The notes beneath the pieces are model-generated. The model did not search any database. It was not told the origin of the DNA and worked only from the letters and a program-made list of their open reading frames with translations. Positions 45,090 to 53,634 of a DNA stretch of 64,000 bases are shown here, one piece after another; positions within the stretch are counted from its first letter, which is position 1, and every line of letters starts with the position of its first letter. The position numbers and the translations under genes are program-made. This stretch comes from Sulfurospirillum sp. UBA12182 (GTDB lineage: Bacteria; Campylobacterota; Campylobacteria; Campylobacterales; Sulfurospirillaceae): positions 1 through 64,000 of the forward strand of contig DLUF01000042.1 of assembly GCA_002742765.1 (NCBI GenBank). The letters are read 5' to 3'.

Positions 45090-46145
45090 CTACTCCGTAA
45101 TCTCTTCTTCAAACAGCTTTGACAACTCACTATCACTAAGAACTTGTTCATGAAAATACTCAAGACTATTTTCTGCTTTTTCAAGGTTTTTGAATTTAGC
45201 GATATGAAACACAGCATCTCCCTCTTGTGCTAGGGGGATTTCTGATTTTCCTATGATAATGCCATCAAAAGGTGCTGTTAACTCATATGTACTGTCTCCA
45301 TTTGGATCATCTATATAAGCAATTACTTCTGATTTTTTTACAGTATCTCCTAATGACTTGACAGTTCTTATAACACCACTTTCAATCGAACGCACCCAGA
45401 AGCTGTTTTTGGTTACGATGGGAGTTCTTTTAGATTTTTTCTTAACCTTAGGGAGCATTTCTAACTCTCTTAAAACATTGATTATCCCTTTAACACCTAT
45501 TTTGATACTCTTTTCATCAAAACGCAAAGCTTCACCTGCTTCATACAACAGTGTTGGTATGCCTAAAGAATCACACAATGCACGCAATGAACCTTCCCTT
45601 AAAGGGGAGTGTACTATAACGGGGGCTTCAAAAACTTTTGCCATGCCTAGAGTATATTCATTTTCTGCGTTTATACGTATTTGAGGTAAATTTGATTTAT
45701 GTATAGAAGCTGTATGCAAATCAATCCCAAAATCACACCTTGCAACTATCTCATCAAAAAAAATCTTTGCTACTCTGCTTGCTAAAGAACCCCTTGTACT
45801 TCCTGGAAAACAGCGATTCAAATCTCGTCTATCAGGAAGATATCGAGAAAGATTCATCACCCCATAAACATTAACAATCGGAACTAAGATAAGAGTTCCT
45901 CTAAGGTGGTTAAGAATTTTAAGTTTTCTAATCCTACGAATAATCTCTATGCCATTGAGTTCATCCCCATGCAAACCTGCACTCACAAAAAAGATAGGAC
46001 CATCTTTTTTCCCTCGTATGACACGAATTGGTAGTTTCGTAGGAGTGTTATAAAGGCTTGGTAAATCAACATTTATAGCAATGTTACTATTTTTACTGAT
46101 TTCATTAGTGCCTATGATTATCTTTTTATGAGCCATTTTACGCAC
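45090..46145 (-). CDS. Succinylglutamate desuccinylase/aspartoacylase (AstE/AspA) family protein
   Basis: 351 residues. Zinc-site residues are in AGLHGDELNGIE (His and Glu) and DLHTASIHKSNLPQIR. The C-terminal 90 residues form a lipoyl-like beta domain (SGVIRTVKSLGDTVKKSEVIAYI) seen in this subgroup. It deacylates N-acyl amino acids in known relatives. It overlaps rimK by eight bases. Pairing of an amidohydrolase with a glutamate ligase suggests addition and removal of an amino acid on the same target, which is an inference. Confidence 0.82.
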   Translation of the reverse strand: MRKMAHKKIIIGTNEISKNSNIAINVDLPSLYNTPTKLPIRVIRGKKDGPIFFVSAGLHGDELNGIEIIRRIRKLKILNHLRGTLILVPIVNVYGVMNLSRYLPDRRDLNRCFPGSTRGSLASRVAKIFFDEIVARCDFGIDLHTASIHKSNLPQIRINAENEYTLGMAKVFEAPVIVHSPLREGSLRALCDSLGIPTLLYEAGEALRFDEKSIKIGVKGIINVLRELEMLPKVKKKSKRTPIVTKNSFWVRSIESGVIRTVKSLGDTVKKSEVIAYIDDPNGDSTYELTAPFDGIIIGKSEIPLAQEGDAVFHIAKFKNLEKAENSLEYFHEQVLSDSELSKLFEEEITE

Positions 46146-47064
46146 CTATGTTATCTTTTTTTCTTTTTGGCTTTTTCTTAGGCTCTTGTACATGTACATT
46201 TTGTGCGATATAATCCATAATCTTTCCAGCGATATCTATGCTAGTTGAAGTTTCTATCCCCTCAAGTCCAGGAGAAGAGTTTACTTCCATAACCAGTGGA
46301 CCACGAGCAGAAGGAATCATATCAACTCCACACACTCCTAACCCCATAGCTTTAGCTGCTGCTAATGCTGTTGCTTTTTCTTTGCGATTTAGAGTATAAG
46401 CTTGTGCGGTTCCACCTTGATGTAAGTTAGAACGAAAATCACCCTCAGCACCTTGTCTTTTCATAGCACCAACCACTTCTCCACCTACGATAAATGCTCT
46501 GATATCAGAACCTCCAGCCTCTTCTATAAACTCTTGAACAAGAAGATTTACCTCCATCCCATAAAAGGCATCAAGAACGGATTTTGCTGCTTTCTCACTC
46601 TCAACTAAAACAACTCCAACACCTTGAGTTCCTTCTAAAATCTTCAAAACCAAAGGTGTACCACCACTTAGGGCAATCACATCTTTAGCACTTGAGAGAT
46701 TTGAAGCAAAAACAGTTTTTGGCAAATCCACACCTTTTCTTGAGAGTATCTGCAAACTTCTTAACTTATCTCTGCTGCGTTTGATAGCCAAACTCCCAGA
46801 AACACTAAAAACGTCCATCATCTCAAAGTGTCTTACCATTGCCGTTCCATAAAAAGTCCTACTCGCTCCAATGCGGGGGATAATCGCATCTGGTTTTGGT
46901 AACTCTTCTCCTAAATAGTTGATTTTTAACTCATTTTTCATAATCTCTATACTACACTTCAAAAAATCAATTACTCTTACTTCCCAACCTCTTAGGGTTG
47001 CTGCCTCAACCAATCTTTTTGTTGAGTAAAGTGTCTCGTCTCTTGACAATATATATACTCTCAT
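46138..47064 (-). CDS. rimK: RimK-type ATP-grasp alpha-L-glutamate ligase
   Basis: 308 residues of ATP-grasp fold. PRIGASRTFYGTAMVRHFE near residue 63, LKILEGTQGVGVVLVES near 140 and VMEVNSSPGLEGIETSTSID near 266 are diagnostic of RimK. Known RimK adds glutamate residues to ribosomal protein S6. A lysine-rich C-terminal tail (KKKPKRKKD) is present. It heads the rimK-astE-mscS operon and is divergent from the selenoprotein gene. Confidence 0.9.
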   Translation of the reverse strand: MRVYILSRDETLYSTKRLVEAATLRGWEVRVIDFLKCSIEIMKNELKINYLGEELPKPDAIIPRIGASRTFYGTAMVRHFEMMDVFSVSGSLAIKRSRDKLRSLQILSRKGVDLPKTVFASNLSSAKDVIALSGGTPLVLKILEGTQGVGVVLVESEKAAKSVLDAFYGMEVNLLVQEFIEEAGGSDIRAFIVGGEVVGAMKRQGAEGDFRSNLHQGGTAQAYTLNRKEKATALAAAKAMGLGVCGVDMIPSARGPLVMEVNSSPGLEGIETSTSIDIAGKIMDYIAQNVHVQEPKKKPKRKKDNIGA

Positions 47065-47188
47065 CTTTTGCCTTTTATAAATTATAAGGTTGATTATATC
47101 ACTATTTCATATAAAAGATTACGCTATTTTAAACACATTTTTAAACAAAAAAAACTATCATTTCAAAGAACAAATGCAAAGGAGTGTT

Positions 47189-47419
47189 ATGCAAGTCAAT
47201 ATAATTTACTGTAATCAGTGAAGTTATAGACCAAGAGCTTTCCGTGTGGAAGATGAGATAAGAATGGCCTATGAAAACGCTGATGTCATCGCGTTACCTA
47301 GTTTTGGTGGTATCTTTGATGTTGAAGTTGATGGAAAGGTTATCTTTTCCAAAAAAGAGACAAACAGATTTCCAAATCCTGGTGAAATTGTTGATTTATT
47401 AAAACAGGCTGGATACTAA
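47189..47419 (+). CDS. SelW-like (Rdx family) selenoprotein with in-frame TGA
   Basis: 76 residues if TGA 47219-47221 is read as selenocysteine. The start ATG follows AAAGGAG. The sequence MQVNIIYCNQ-U-SYRPRAFRV places Sec at position 11 in a CxxU motif, as in SelW/SelT/SelH-like proteins. The rest also fits the family: ALPSFGGIFDVEVDGKVIF, then SKKETNRFPNPGEIVDLL. These thioredoxin-like proteins act in redox reactions, mostly uncharacterised in bacteria. It stands alone, divergent from rimK, with its own terminator. A nonsense mutation of a CxxC protein is the less likely alternative. Confidence 0.85.
47228..47270 (+). promoter_or_regulatory. Candidate bacterial SECIS hairpin after the TGA
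   Basis: TTTCC (47239-47243) and GGAAG (47248-47252) form a stem including one G-U pair with apical loop GTGT, starting 22 bases after the TGA, within the range known for bacterial SECIS elements. AGACCA and TGGCCT (47228-47233 and 47265-47270) can pair below with one mismatch. The loop has the GU that SelB-type factors favour. Confidence 0.5.
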
Positions 47420-47444
47420 GAGAAAAGGCAAAAGCCTTCTCTCT
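47419..47444. terminator. Hairpin between selenoprotein and SDR genes
   Basis: AGAGAAAAGGC (47419-47429) and GCCTTCTCTCT (47434-47444) pair with one mismatch around an AAAA loop. It starts in the selenoprotein stop codon and ends at the convergent SDR stop, with T-rich sequence downstream on the plus strand, so it can end transcription of the selenoprotein gene. Confidence 0.65.
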
Positions 47445-48196
47445 TACTCTTTATGGATATGAAGTCCTGCCCAGCTTTGTGCTGTTGGCATAACTTCAAG
47501 AGAGTTGACATTTACATGTTCTGGTAACTTTGAGAGTGTAAAGATAAGATTTGCTATATCCTCACCCACAAGTGGTTGCATTCCTTCATAGATTGCATCT
47601 GCCTTTTTATCATCCCCTTTAAACCTTACATTTGAAAACTCAGTTTTTGAAAAACCAGGCTCTATGTTAGTAACTCTTATGTTAGTGCCTCTTAAATCAT
47701 TGCGTAAGTTAAAAGAGAATTGCTGTACAAAAGATTTAGTACTTCCATAAACATTACCACCTTGATAAGGCCAGTTTCCTGCAATTGAGCCTATGTTAAA
47801 GATATATCCACTTTTTCTTTGCGTCATAATCGGTAAAACTGCTTTTGTGACATATAACAAACCCTTTATGTTTGTGTCTATCATCACTTCCCAATCTTCC
47901 AAATTTGCTTCAGGGGCATTTTCGAGTCCTAAAGCTAAACCTGCATTGTTCACTAAGATATCTATCTGTTTATACTCTAAAGGAAGGTTTTCAATAGCTT
48001 CAAAAACAGCTTTTTTATCTCTTACATCAAGAGCTATGGTATATACATCACAACCTACTAACTCTTTTTTTAACTCTTCTAATCTCTCTTTTCTTCTACC
48101 TGTTGCTATGACTTTATATCCATCTTTTGCAAACATACTAGCTGTTGCTTTGCCAAACCCTGATGTTGCACCTGTAACTAAAACAACTTTAGACAT
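47444..48196 (-). CDS. ydfG: YdfG-like short-chain dehydrogenase
   Basis: 250 residues. The cofactor loop TGATSGFGKA at the N terminus, NNAG, and the catalytic Ser-Tyr-Lys in GSIAGNWPYQGGNVYGSTK are intact. The end VMPTAQSWAGLHIHK resembles the E. coli YdfG C terminus, an NADP-dependent 3-hydroxy acid/malonic semialdehyde dehydrogenase. The start at ATG 48196 has AAGGAG five bases upstream; the GTG two codons before overlaps that site. It is followed upstream by the AEC carrier gene on the same strand. Confidence 0.85.
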   Translation of the reverse strand: MSKVVLVTGATSGFGKATASMFAKDGYKVIATGRRKERLEELKKELVGCDVYTIALDVRDKKAVFEAIENLPLEYKQIDILVNNAGLALGLENAPEANLEDWEVMIDTNIKGLLYVTKAVLPIMTQRKSGYIFNIGSIAGNWPYQGGNVYGSTKSFVQQFSFNLRNDLRGTNIRVTNIEPGFSKTEFSNVRFKGDDKKADAIYEGMQPLVGEDIANLIFTLSKLPEHVNVNSLEVMPTAQSWAGLHIHKE

Positions 48197-48235
48197 ATAC
48201 ACTCCTTCATTTTTTTTAATTATAACAATTTTTAT

Positions 48236-49147
48236 TTAAAGTATTGGAACGATTAAAAACAAACTACCCATGCAAGCGAGAGTCTGTAAGGTAATGATAG
48301 AAGCCATCAAAGAGACATCACCTCCAAGTTCGCGAGCCAAGATATAACCTGAAACTGCTGTTGGCATAGCGCCAAATATCACAGCGATACTAAGCATCAT
48401 CCCATGTAAGCCAAAAAGAATACCTACCCCATAGATAACCACTGGAAAATAGAGCAATTTGGCAAAAGTTGAAACTATAAGTTCTGATTTTGCACTTTTT
48501 AAATACTTAAACTCCAACCCAACACCAACAGAAAGAAGACCGATAGGTAGGGCTGATTGACTTAACAAGGAAAGAGATTTAAAAAGAACTAAAGGTATCG
48601 CTATATCACTATAATTGATAAGACCGCCCAAGAGACAAGCTAAAATGAGAGGGTTTTTTAAGATAGTCTTGAAAAAAGAGACAAAAGAAAAATTCCCTTT
48701 TTGTGTATAAATAGCAAAGGTTGAGATACACATAACATTGATAAAAGGGATAACAAACGCCATCACGATAGCCGCAAACACCAATCCCTTATCCCCATAT
48801 ACAGAATCTACAAAAGCTAAAAACACATATGAGTTAAAACGAATCCCCCCTTGTACGATAGAGGTAAAAGCTCTGTTTTCAAATCTAAAAAAGAAATTCA
48901 ACACAACAAGTGTGGCTAAAACAACTACGATACTGATAAGGGAAACTGCTACAAGCCCTAGTGTATTGTCCAAATCAACTTTTGCATTTGAGAGTTTATA
49001 CACTAGCAAAGAAGGCATAAGCACATAGTAAGTGAACTTGTCCGCTAAGGGCCAAAAATCGATTGAGGGAAACTTAATATACTTAAAAAAATACCCCAAT
49101 AAAATCAATGAAAATATCGGTATAAGCGTATTGATAACGTGTTCCAA
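48236..49147 (-). CDS. AEC (auxin efflux carrier-like) family transporter
   Basis: 303 residues, ten hydrophobic segments in two similar halves. The opening INTLIPIFSLILLGYFFK and the central VRFNSYVFLAF-like stretch (QGGIRFNSYVFLAFVDSVYGDKG) are typical of bacterial AEC proteins, which often export or import dicarboxylates such as malate. Substrate unknown. It is 12 bases from the SUI1 gene and probably co-transcribed with it. Confidence 0.82.
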   Translation of the reverse strand: MEHVINTLIPIFSLILLGYFFKYIKFPSIDFWPLADKFTYYVLMPSLLVYKLSNAKVDLDNTLGLVAVSLISIVVVLATLVVLNFFFRFENRAFTSIVQGGIRFNSYVFLAFVDSVYGDKGLVFAAIVMAFVIPFINVMCISTFAIYTQKGNFSFVSFFKTILKNPLILACLLGGLINYSDIAIPLVLFKSLSLLSQSALPIGLLSVGVGLEFKYLKSAKSELIVSTFAKLLYFPVVIYGVGILFGLHGMMLSIAVIFGAMPTAVSGYILARELGGDVSLMASIITLQTLACMGSLFLIVPIL

Positions 49148-49159
49148 GATATAGCCTTC

Positions 49160-49495
49160 TTATGATTTTGTTCTATAACCCTCTTTTTTGAGAAGAACTT
49201 TTAACTTCTCTCTACACTCCCCTTGAAATTCTAGCCAGCCATCTTTACATGTACCGCCAACACCTAAGTTTTTTTTCAATTTAGAACACAACTCTTTTAG
49301 CACTTCTGAAGAGACAAAAAACTCCCCAACCAAACTCACTGCTTTGCCTCTTCTTTTTTCCATCATAAAAACCAAAGCATGTTCATTTGGCTTTTTTAAA
49401 ACAAGAAGAGGTTTTGCCTCCTCTTGCTTTTGTAAACTCCAAGCACTATCGGTGTCTAAACTAGAGCCTATCTCAAAAAGATTTTTACTCTTCAC
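49160..49495 (-). CDS. SUI1/YciH-like translation initiation factor homologue
   Basis: 111 residues beginning at GTG 49495, inside the last codons of the ABC-F gene (11-base overlap). The core VFMMEKRRGKAVSLVGEFF, followed by LKKNLGVGGTCKDGWLEFQ, is the SUI1/eIF1 fold seen in YciH. YciH proteins bind the small ribosomal subunit and affect initiation fidelity. The overlap with a ribosome-associated ABC-F gene suggests a translation-linked pair. Longer upstream starts would lie entirely in the ABC-F frame and are rejected. Confidence 0.85.
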   Translation of the reverse strand: MKSKNLFEIGSSLDTDSAWSLQKQEEAKPLLVLKKPNEHALVFMMEKRRGKAVSLVGEFFVSSEVLKELCSKLKKNLGVGGTCKDGWLEFQGECREKLKVLLKKEGYRTKS

Positions 49496-51083
49496 CCAAA
49501 CTCTCTTTATAAGCTTCATAATCGCCTTTAAAATCAACCACACTACCATCTGGCTTAATCTCAATGATACGATTTGCAAAAGCGTCTATAAGCTCTCTAT
49601 CGTGTGTTACACAGATAACATTGCCCACAAAGTTATAAAGTCCCTCACCAAGAGCGATGATAGCTTCCAAATCCAGATGGTTATCTGGTTCATCAAGTAC
49701 TAAAAAATTTCCTTTTTGAAGCATCATTTTTGAGAGCATCATACGGTGTTTTTCTCCACCACTGATATTTTGAATACTCTTTTTTTGCTCCTCGCCTGAG
49801 AAAAGCATACGTCCTAGGCATTTTCTAATCTCATCTAAATCTTTATTTGCATCATATCCTTGAAGCCACTCAAAAAGTTGTTCATCGCCATTGATTATCT
49901 CAGTTGTGTTTTGAGGAAAGTAACTAGGCTCGATGGTAGCTCCCCACTTTATCTCTCCGCCATCTTGTTTTAACTCACCCATGATGATGTTTAAAAGTGT
50001 CGTTTTACCCACACCATTTGAGCCTATGATAGCAACTTTATCACCCTTTTCTATCTTGAAGCTAATCCCTTTTAAAACTTCGTTTGAACCATAGGATTTT
50101 TTGATATCGTTAATTTCCAAAATCTCATTTCCAATATCCCTTTTTGCTTTAAAAACGATACTAGGATCACGTCTTGAAGATGTTTGTAACTCTTCGATGT
50201 TTAATTTTTCAAGCTGTTTCTGTCTTGAAGTTGCTTGTTTTGCTTTTGAAGCATTGGCTGAAAATCTTCTTACAAATGCTTCAAGTTCTGCTTTCTCTTT
50301 TAGTTTTTTGGATTGTTCTAACTCTTTTTGTTTTTGAATTAAATTTGCAGCGATATACCAATCATCATAATTACCACTAAATTCACGAATTTTTCTAAAA
50401 TCTACATCTAGGATATTTGTACAAACTGTGTTTAAAAAGTGTCTATCATGAGAGATAACAACCATTGTTCCTTCATGTCTTTTTAATTGCTCTTCAAGCC
50501 ATGAGATAGCACCCAAATCAAGGTTATTCGTAGGCTCATCTAAAAACAAAACATCTGGTTTAGGGTATAAAACCTGAGCTAAAAGAATCTTAAATTTATC
50601 TGCTGAGGTAAGTGAACTCATAAGATTTTGATGCGTAGAAACATCAAACCCAAGCGCACATAAAATCTTTTCGATATTAACATCAACTTCATAAGTAGGG
50701 TCTTCTTCCGCACAGATAATCTCTAGTTCGGCTAATCTATCATTAACTTTTTCATCCTCAAAATCGCCATTTATGTACAAATCTTCTTTTTCTTTGATAG
50801 CATCATAAAGACGTTTGTTCCCTATCATTACAGCATCTTTGAGAGTAAAGTTTTCAAAAGCAAACTGATTTTGTCCTAAAACTCCAACTTTTAAACCATT
50901 TTGAACCGACACATTACCACTTGTTGGCTCAATGATACCTGCCAAAATCTTCATAAAAGTACTTTTTCCAGCTCCATTAGCACCTATCAAACCATATCTT
51001 TTACCTGCATCAAGCTTTAAATTGATATCTTCAAAAAGCAATTGTGATGCAAACCTCATTGTTAAATTATTGACTTCTACCAT
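49485..51083 (-). CDS. ABC-F ATPase, YbiT-like
   Basis: 532 residues with two ATPase domains and no membrane segments. Domain 1 has GANGAGKST and FLDEPTNNLD but a degenerate signature (LTSADKFKILLAQ). Domain 2 has GSNGVGKTT, ISGGEKHRMML and VLDEPDNHLD. A charged linker (about 235-300) separates them. The degenerate first signature is also found in YbiT. ABC-F proteins bind the ribosomal E site and modulate peptide bond formation. It is divergent from the PilZ gene. Confidence 0.87.
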   Translation of the reverse strand: MVEVNNLTMRFASQLLFEDINLKLDAGKRYGLIGANGAGKSTFMKILAGIIEPTSGNVSVQNGLKVGVLGQNQFAFENFTLKDAVMIGNKRLYDAIKEKEDLYINGDFEDEKVNDRLAELEIICAEEDPTYEVDVNIEKILCALGFDVSTHQNLMSSLTSADKFKILLAQVLYPKPDVLFLDEPTNNLDLGAISWLEEQLKRHEGTMVVISHDRHFLNTVCTNILDVDFRKIREFSGNYDDWYIAANLIQKQKELEQSKKLKEKAELEAFVRRFSANASKAKQATSRQKQLEKLNIEELQTSSRRDPSIVFKAKRDIGNEILEINDIKKSYGSNEVLKGISFKIEKGDKVAIIGSNGVGKTTLLNIIMGELKQDGGEIKWGATIEPSYFPQNTTEIINGDEQLFEWLQGYDANKDLDEIRKCLGRMLFSGEEQKKSIQNISGGEKHRMMLSKMMLQKGNFLVLDEPDNHLDLEAIIALGEGLYNFVGNVICVTHDRELIDAFANRIIEIKPDGSVVDFKGDYEAYKESLGEE

Positions 51084-51252
51084 ACACTCTCTTTTTATAT
51101 TATGTATTATAATTTTTACGCGATTATAACATAAGCCTCCTTGATATAGCCAAAATCCACAAATACTAAAGATAATCTCACTTTAATAAGAATTAATTAG
51201 AAAATTTAAGTTTTTGATGTATAATCACTTAGATTTTTACAAGCGGGGCAAC

Positions 51253-52323
51253 ATGATAAAAGCAATCAATGATTTAAAAAATTCTTTAATCTTTGAAGAA
51301 GAGCATGATTTTTTCAAAAAATATAAAAAAGATTTTATAGCATCTTTTGGGTACCATTATAAACTACACTATAATTGTGAACACTGTATTCTCGATGTTC
51401 AAACCATCGCAAGTAATTTTTATGACGCCCTTTTTGACAATCAAACAGATTGTTATCCAAAACAACTCTGTTGTCTTTTAAGGATGAACGAAAACAAAGC
51501 TCAATACGGCTTTCTCTTTGCTGAACTAATCGTTGATATGACAGAAGCTTTCTTAAATCAAAATATTGATGATGCAAAAGCAGTTAATCAGAGTAAAAAG
51601 ATACTAGAGGTCTTAAGAAAACAGATAAAAATCATCTCCCAAATGACGCCAGAAGAGGATGAAAATTTTGAGATTTCTACTAATTTTGCTCTACAAAGCT
51701 CCAATGTAAAATATCTCAAAAATCTACATAACCTTGGACGAGGCATAAAGTTTTTTGTTCACACTCAAATCGGAACCTCCATGTCTATTTCTCCTATCAT
51801 TCAGGTAGGAAACAACTCCATTGTAATTAAAGTAAGCGAAGAACAGATGACTGCTTTAAAACTAGCAAACAACTCTTTTATCCTCAAAAATAGTGACAAT
51901 GAAAAAAACTTTAGTGTAAAAGCTAAAATCCTTTGTGCTAAGGAGTTAACAGTCGTTTTAGAGAATATAAAAGAACTAGATAAGATACCTCTTTTGAGCC
52001 GCAAATATCCAAGAGCTGCTATCATGCATGCTAGTTTAGTACACCTAGCAAATGAAAATGAGTATATAACTGGGAATATGCTAGATATTAGCGAAGGGGG
52101 AGTAGGTGTTATAAGTAGCCAAAAAAGTAGCTTTGAAAAAGGACAAAGTGTCGTAGCATTTCTCTCATATGAAGACCCGAAAAAAAATTTCAAATTTAGT
52201 TTTGAAGCAACTGGTTATATAGTGAGTATCATAGGCAAAGAAAAGGCTTTTAGATACGGTGTTAGTTTAGACTTATCGACACAAGAGAAGGAACTCATCA
52301 AAAATCTTATCAATTTTTCATGA
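51253..52323 (+). CDS. PilZ-domain c-di-GMP receptor protein
   Basis: 356 residues from ATG 51253; a start 13 codons earlier is possible but has no ribosome-binding site. The N-terminal 230 residues are a helical and beta region of unknown function. The C-terminal PilZ domain has the c-di-GMP motifs RKYPR near residue 252 and NMLDISEGGVGV near 275. It should bind c-di-GMP made by the several cyclases in this window. It is followed by a GGDEF gene after 67 bases. Confidence 0.78.
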   Translation: MIKAINDLKNSLIFEEEHDFFKKYKKDFIASFGYHYKLHYNCEHCILDVQTIASNFYDALFDNQTDCYPKQLCCLLRMNENKAQYGFLFAELIVDMTEAFLNQNIDDAKAVNQSKKILEVLRKQIKIISQMTPEEDENFEISTNFALQSSNVKYLKNLHNLGRGIKFFVHTQIGTSMSISPIIQVGNNSIVIKVSEEQMTALKLANNSFILKNSDNEKNFSVKAKILCAKELTVVLENIKELDKIPLLSRKYPRAAIMHASLVHLANENEYITGNMLDISEGGVGVISSQKSSFEKGQSVVAFLSYEDPKKNFKFSFEATGYIVSIIGKEKAFRYGVSLDLSTQEKELIKNLINFS

Positions 52324-52390
52324 CAGTTTGAAATATTTTTTTTGATACAAAGACTCTTTTGATACAATAACACAAAAACTTTAGGCTAAA

Positions 52391-53608
52391 ATGAAATACA
52401 TAAAAAACTATAATTTCTTATCTTTTTTTCTTCTAATTTTAACAGGAATATTTGTCATTTTTGTACAACTTCCTAAGAGTTTTGAGTTACATGTAAAAAA
52501 TATATCCATTTTCATCAACCTCATTGCACTTTTTATGAGTTTATATTTTGGAAAGAGTAAAATCTTTTTTTTACTTCTTTTACCCCTCTTTTTTGTACAT
52601 TACATGTACCATCCAACTTTACTGGGTTTAGATGGGGGGAAATACTCTTTTTGGTACATGTACCCACTCGTTCTCTCTACTGGCTTTTTGATTATCTCGC
52701 TATTACAAGAAAGAGCTATCATGAGTATATATGGTTTTTTCAAATTTTTTATCATTTTCTCACTACTTTTACTAAGCTACTTTTTTATTAAAAATTTTTC
52801 TCTTGATTTGCGATTGGCTTTAGAGATGAACCTTGTGGGAGCAAGCTCTTTAAATTTTATAAAGATTCAAGACTTTGCACTTATCCTCTCTTTGATATCT
52901 TTGGTTTTTACTGCTATTTTTTCTTTTATATTTTATGGAAAATCCCAAAGTGACAAATCTCTCTTTTGGACTTTGCTAGCGCTTCTAATTCCCTCTTACT
53001 TTTTTGAAGAAAATTTTCATTTTCTTCTTTTTTATTCCCTCAGTGCTATCTTAGCAATCATAGCTATCTTAGAAGATGCTTATACAATGGCTTACATAGA
53101 TACTCTTACAAAAATCCCTGGAAGACGAGCTTTAGAAGATGAGTTTTTAAAACTAGGTTCAACCTATACGATAGCGATGGTAGATATAGATTTTTTTAAA
53201 AAGTTCAATGATACTTATGGGCATGATATAGGAGACGAAGTCTTAAAACTTATAGCACTCCAACTCAGCCAAGTAAAAGGTGGTGGCAAAGCATATCGTT
53301 ATGGGGGAGAAGAGTTTACTATCCTTTTTAAAAGCAAAACAGCTGAACAAGCCTTTGTTTATTTGGAAGAGATTCGAGAGAGTATCGCTAAAAGAGGCTT
53401 TATCATCAGAGATAAAAATCGACCAAAAAAACCTCCAAAGCAAAAGGTACAACCTCAAAATCAAAAGACAGTAAGTTTGAGTGTAAGTATAGGAGTGGCT
53501 ACATCAAGTAAAGAGTCTAAAATACCTAGTAATGTTATGAAGCTAGCAGATGAGGCTTTATATAAAGCAAAAGAGGCGGGAAGAAACTGTGTTATGAAAG
53601 CAGCATAA
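52391..53608 (+). CDS. Membrane diguanylate cyclase
   Basis: 405 residues. Seven or eight hydrophobic helices fill about residues 1-230. A GGDEF domain follows with IDTLTKIPGRRALEDE, VDIDFFKKFNDTYGHDIGD and active-site RYGGEEF (near residue 300). A lysine-rich insert (RPKKPPKQKVQPQNQK) interrupts the domain before VSLSVSIGVA. It lies downstream of the PilZ gene; a local synthase-receptor pair is possible. Confidence 0.88.
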   Translation: MKYIKNYNFLSFFLLILTGIFVIFVQLPKSFELHVKNISIFINLIALFMSLYFGKSKIFFLLLLPLFFVHYMYHPTLLGLDGGKYSFWYMYPLVLSTGFLIISLLQERAIMSIYGFFKFFIIFSLLLLSYFFIKNFSLDLRLALEMNLVGASSLNFIKIQDFALILSLISLVFTAIFSFIFYGKSQSDKSLFWTLLALLIPSYFFEENFHFLLFYSLSAILAIIAILEDAYTMAYIDTLTKIPGRRALEDEFLKLGSTYTIAMVDIDFFKKFNDTYGHDIGDEVLKLIALQLSQVKGGGKAYRYGGEEFTILFKSKTAEQAFVYLEEIRESIAKRGFIIRDKNRPKKPPKQKVQPQNQKTVSLSVSIGVATSSKESKIPSNVMKLADEALYKAKEAGRNCVMKAA

Positions 53609-53627
53609 GAGGAGATGAACTCCTCTT
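53607..53627. terminator. Bidirectional terminator between GGDEF gene and dapD
   Basis: AAGAGGAG (53607-53614) and CTCCTCTT (53620-53627) make a perfect 8-bp stem with a 5-base loop, with T residues following on the plus strand. It lies between convergent stop codons at 53608 and 53635. Confidence 0.7.
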
Positions 53628-53634
53628 TTGTTAT

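Noticed and set aside
49496-49579. N-terminal extension of the SUI1 protein
   Set aside because: It lies wholly within the ABC-F coding frame; the conserved domain starts after the GTG at 49495.
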